Positions 61,465 to 64,000 of a stretch of DNA of 64,000 nucleotides are shown piece by piece. A program made the translations under genes and the position numbers. Under the pieces are notes generated by a model, which searched no databases, was not told the DNA's origin, and worked only from the letters and a program-made list of their open reading frames with translations. The stretch is from Acinetobacter baumannii (GTDB lineage: Bacteria > Pseudomonadota > Gammaproteobacteria > Pseudomonadales > Moraxellaceae), in the NCBI RefSeq assembly GCF_009759685.1, contig NZ_CP046654.1:2418001-2482000 (forward strand). The letters are read 5' to 3'. Every line of letters begins with the position of its first letter. The stretch's first letter is position 1.

Positions 61465-64000
61465 AGTTATTTATAAAAAAGACGCTTTGTCTGAAGAAAA
61501 GACAATTGAGCAGGCTCAAACCATTGGGCAATGGCTCACTTCAAAATATGAACATATGCCTGAGCATGTCCGTATCTTTCATACTACAAGCAATATGGAT
61601 CATGCCGAAATTTCATTTGCGAATGAAGTCACACCAAAGAATGCATATGACTTAAAGCAGCTTGATTTCTTACCGGGCACTTTTATCGTAGTTGAGAACC
61701 CTAAATGGGTCGCGGCTATTGTTTCGATTGTGATTAGTATTGCGATCGCATTTTTAATGCCAACGCCATCAATAGCACAAACGACTCAAAATACTAACCA
61801 GTCTTCTTCAGCAAACAATGAACTTTCTAACCGGGAAAACAAGATCCGGGTGAATGGTCGTATTGCTGATAACTATGGAGCTGGGTGGAATACTCCCGAC
61901 CTAATCGCAGTACCTTACAAGGTATATGAAAACAACGTTGAAGTTGAGCATGTAGTGGGCTGTATTGGGCGTGGACACTATAAAATCAATGGAGCTTATG
62001 ACGGTGAAACCAATATTGTCGATATTGCTGGCGCATCGGTAGAAGTCTTTCGACCAGGTGTAGATATTGTTTCAGGTGAGCCATATTTCTCGCTTGGTAC
62101 CGAAATTACCACGCCGCCACTAACGGTTCAGCATCAAACTTCTGTTAATGGCCAAGTTTTACGTCCTGCTGATACACAATCTTTAGAAGGTACGAACTAC
62201 CTTCATTTTGCATATCCAAACGAGATTCTTCGGGCAACGGCAAACAACACAGATTTAACCACTAAGTTTGTAAGTAATGACCGCGTAGAAATCACCAATG
62301 CCTCATTCACGTTTAATGGCCAGACTTTTGATTTAAATGGTACTTATAGCGTTCTATCGGTAGCTGATGACCGTATGACGTTATCAAATCCGGCGGCCGT
62401 TAATGCTAACTGGTTAAAGCTTAAAGAGTTAAATAACCAACAAACTGCAGCTTTGTCACCAAAGATCAGTTCAATAGGTGAAAAATGGATTGGTCCATTC
62501 ATTCTGGACAATGTTGAACGTAGCCGGGTGCTGTGTAATTTTGTGGCCACCAATGGACTTTATACCGTTTCTTCAGGTGGGTATCAGGCCGCTGTTAATG
62601 TCACGATTGAAGTTGAAGTAACACCGGTAAATGAATCTGGTGCAGCGATTGGTAATCCGATGCTGAAGCAGATCATTTTGAAAGGTTCGGCAAAGTCACG
62701 TCAGACCGTTGGTGCAACACTTGATATGGTCACGTTTCAGGGGCGTTGTAGTGTCCGTGCACGCCGTTTAACTCCGACTCCGACAGTCACAACAGTTGTT
62801 GATGAAGTAAAGTGGCAGGCGCTTTACGGTGCTTATCCTTTACAAAGCACAGTGTATGAACATGAAACGGTTTTTCGTGCGCGTACTTATGCAACCACTG
62901 GAGCTTTATCTGTTAAGTCCCGCAAGATCAATTTTGATCTTCAGCGAATGTTGCCGACTTATAAAAACGGGGCAATGACAACAGAGCTATATCCAACGTC
63001 TAGCTTTGCTGATGCTTTGGTATCTATGGCACTCGATGACAAGATTGGCCGCCGTTCGATCGATGAGATTGATCTTGAAAACATCTATCGGACCTATAAT
63101 GATGTAGTTGATTATTTTGGTACGCCGCTAGCGGCTGAGTTCTGTACTACCATTGATGATACGAATCTATCTTTTGAAGAGCTGGTTACCAATCTTTGTG
63201 ATGCGGTGTTTTGTACTGCATATCGGCAAAACAATAAGCTCAAGCTTTATTTTGAACGGCCAACTGATAACTCGGTAATGCTGTTTAACTTCAGGAATAT
63301 CATTCCGGATAGTTACAAGCATGACCTGACCTTTGGCGTGATGGATGACTACGACGGACTGATCTATGAATACACGGATCCGACCGACGATAGCCGTATC
63401 AATATCTATTTACCGGATAAAGGAGCCAAAAACCCAAAAGAGGTGAAATCTGTTGGTGTACGAAACAAGTGGCAAGCGCATTTCAATGCATACCGGATTT
63501 GGAACAAGATGCGCTTCCAGCGCAAATCCATTACCTTTGATGCGGCACCAGAATCAGAATTACTGGTTTTACGTGACCGGATTGCTGTAGCGGATTATCG
63601 CAATGGTATTCATCAAAGCGGTGAGGTGGTACAGCAAGAAGGTTTAGTCCTCACCTTAAGCCATGATGTAGATTTCATTGCAGGCAAGAGCTATGTGATT
63701 TATCTGCAAATGGCGGATGGCACAGTGGACCTGATTCCTGTTACACCGGGTTCAGCCAAAAATAAGGTGGTTTTAGGGCGGTTGCCGAACGGGGCCTTAA
63801 AGCTAAGTCCTGATGATTTTGTAAATACCATCTATACAGTAGTTAATGATGATACTAAAGGTTCATTGCCTTATCTGGTTGCAAAAAGAGAACCGGTTGA
63901 CCAGTTCTCTAATACTATTACAGCAATTAATTACGATGAGCGCTATTACCTCAACGATAAAGACTTTATTGACGTGCCGGTTGATGATTCTCCAATTTAC
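61457..64000 (+). CDS. Central tail-tip protein, gpJ-like (host specificity), partial
   Basis: Starts at ATG 61457 inside the end of the previous gene (8-bp overlap) and is open for 848 codons to the window end. Sequence includes a hydrophobic segment (about 87-110, WVAAIVSIVISIAIAFLMPTP), NRENKIRVNGRIADNYGAGW and VGCIGRGHY typical of the lambda J/TipJ group. Forms the tail tip hub that contacts the host receptor. The receptor-binding C-terminal part is outside the window. Confidence 0.9.
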   Translation, partial: MIKVIYKKDALSEEKTIEQAQTIGQWLTSKYEHMPEHVRIFHTTSNMDHAEISFANEVTPKNAYDLKQLDFLPGTFIVVENPKWVAAIVSIVISIAIAFLMPTPSIAQTTQNTNQSSSANNELSNRENKIRVNGRIADNYGAGWNTPDLIAVPYKVYENNVEVEHVVGCIGRGHYKINGAYDGETNIVDIAGASVEVFRPGVDIVSGEPYFSLGTEITTPPLTVQHQTSVNGQVLRPADTQSLEGTNYLHFAYPNEILRATANNTDLTTKFVSNDRVEITNASFTFNGQTFDLNGTYSVLSVADDRMTLSNPAAVNANWLKLKELNNQQTAALSPKISSIGEKWIGPFILDNVERSRVLCNFVATNGLYTVSSGGYQAAVNVTIEVEVTPVNESGAAIGNPMLKQIILKGSAKSRQTVGATLDMVTFQGRCSVRARRLTPTPTVTTVVDEVKWQALYGAYPLQSTVYEHETVFRARTYATTGALSVKSRKINFDLQRMLPTYKNGAMTTELYPTSSFADALVSMALDDKIGRRSIDEIDLENIYRTYNDVVDYFGTPLAAEFCTTIDDTNLSFEELVTNLCDAVFCTAYRQNNKLKLYFERPTDNSVMLFNFRNIIPDSYKHDLTFGVMDDYDGLIYEYTDPTDDSRINIYLPDKGAKNPKEVKSVGVRNKWQAHFNAYRIWNKMRFQRKSITFDAAPESELLVLRDRIAVADYRNGIHQSGEVVQQEGLVLTLSHDVDFIAGKSYVIYLQMADGTVDLIPVTPGSAKNKVVLGRLPNGALKLSPDDFVNTIYTVVNDDTKGSLPYLVAKREPVDQFSNTITAINYDERYYLNDKDFIDVPVDDSPIY

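Larger units (their letters stand above)
20401..64000. mobile_element. Lambda-like siphophage prophage (left end and most of the body)
   Basis: It begins inside the 6S RNA gene and runs past the window end. Lambda-like order: leftward recombination operon, cI with a Rex-like pair, cro, cII, O/P, Q, cargo region, terminase, head, tail to gpJ. Lysis genes, integrase and the right attachment site are not in the window. At least 43.6 kb. Head and tail genes appear complete up to gpJ; one early gene carries a nonsense codon. Confidence 0.95.

Overview
The window is an Acinetobacter chromosome, most likely of the A. baumannii group. The evidence is low GC, a 217-residue adenylate kinase, a large trimeric autotransporter adhesin of Ata type followed by its TpgA-like periplasmic partner, and Acinetobacter-style lipoproteins. 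No database was searched; family names come from motif and architecture recognition.

Chromosomal part (1-20400): the end of a DUF445 membrane protein, adk, a tiny TTG-started membrane protein, an rnfB-like/nth pair, gdhA, a two-META-domain lipoprotein, a YgiD-type dioxygenase, rlmH, lon, a very AT-rich 0.78-kb gap, the ata/tpgA adhesin operon, a 5-formyl-THF cyclo-ligase (fau) and three small envelope-protein genes.

Prophage part (20401 to beyond 64000): a lambda-like siphophage lysogen of at least 43.6 kb. Its left edge lies in the 6S RNA gene (ssrS): only about 62 nt of the 3' end of 6S RNA remain, followed directly by phased 10-bp repeats and a second repeat array next to an excisionase-like gene. 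The leftward early operon (25438 to 20683) encodes a Sak4/RecA-like ATPase and hypothetical proteins. The immunity region follows lambda's plan: a triple operator at 25.5 kb (OL-like), a triple operator of the same consensus at 28.8 kb (OR-like), an S24-type CI repressor, and between them a soluble-plus-four-helix membrane protein pair that looks like a distant RexA/RexB exclusion system. Rightward come Cro, CII, a gene with an early nonsense codon, an O-like initiator carrying five internal iterons (probable origin), a P-like protein, a DUF559/Vsr-like nuclease and a Q-like antiterminator.

From 33.5 to 37.7 kb lies a low-GC region of small genes fenced by terminators and containing duplicated families. 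Packaging, head and tail genes follow in standard order: small and large terminase, portal, MuF-like protein, scaffold, capsid, connectors, tail terminator, tail tube, a G/GT tail chaperone with a GGGAAAG slippery site, tape measure with an M23-like domain, M/L-like tip proteins, NlpC/P60-like protein and a gpJ-like protein cut by the window end. Cargo genes are inserted among them: SH3b proteins with a shared GPRGG motif, lipoproteins, and a DUF4258/HTH toxin-antitoxin pair. No integrase, holin or endolysin is visible; they probably lie past 64000.
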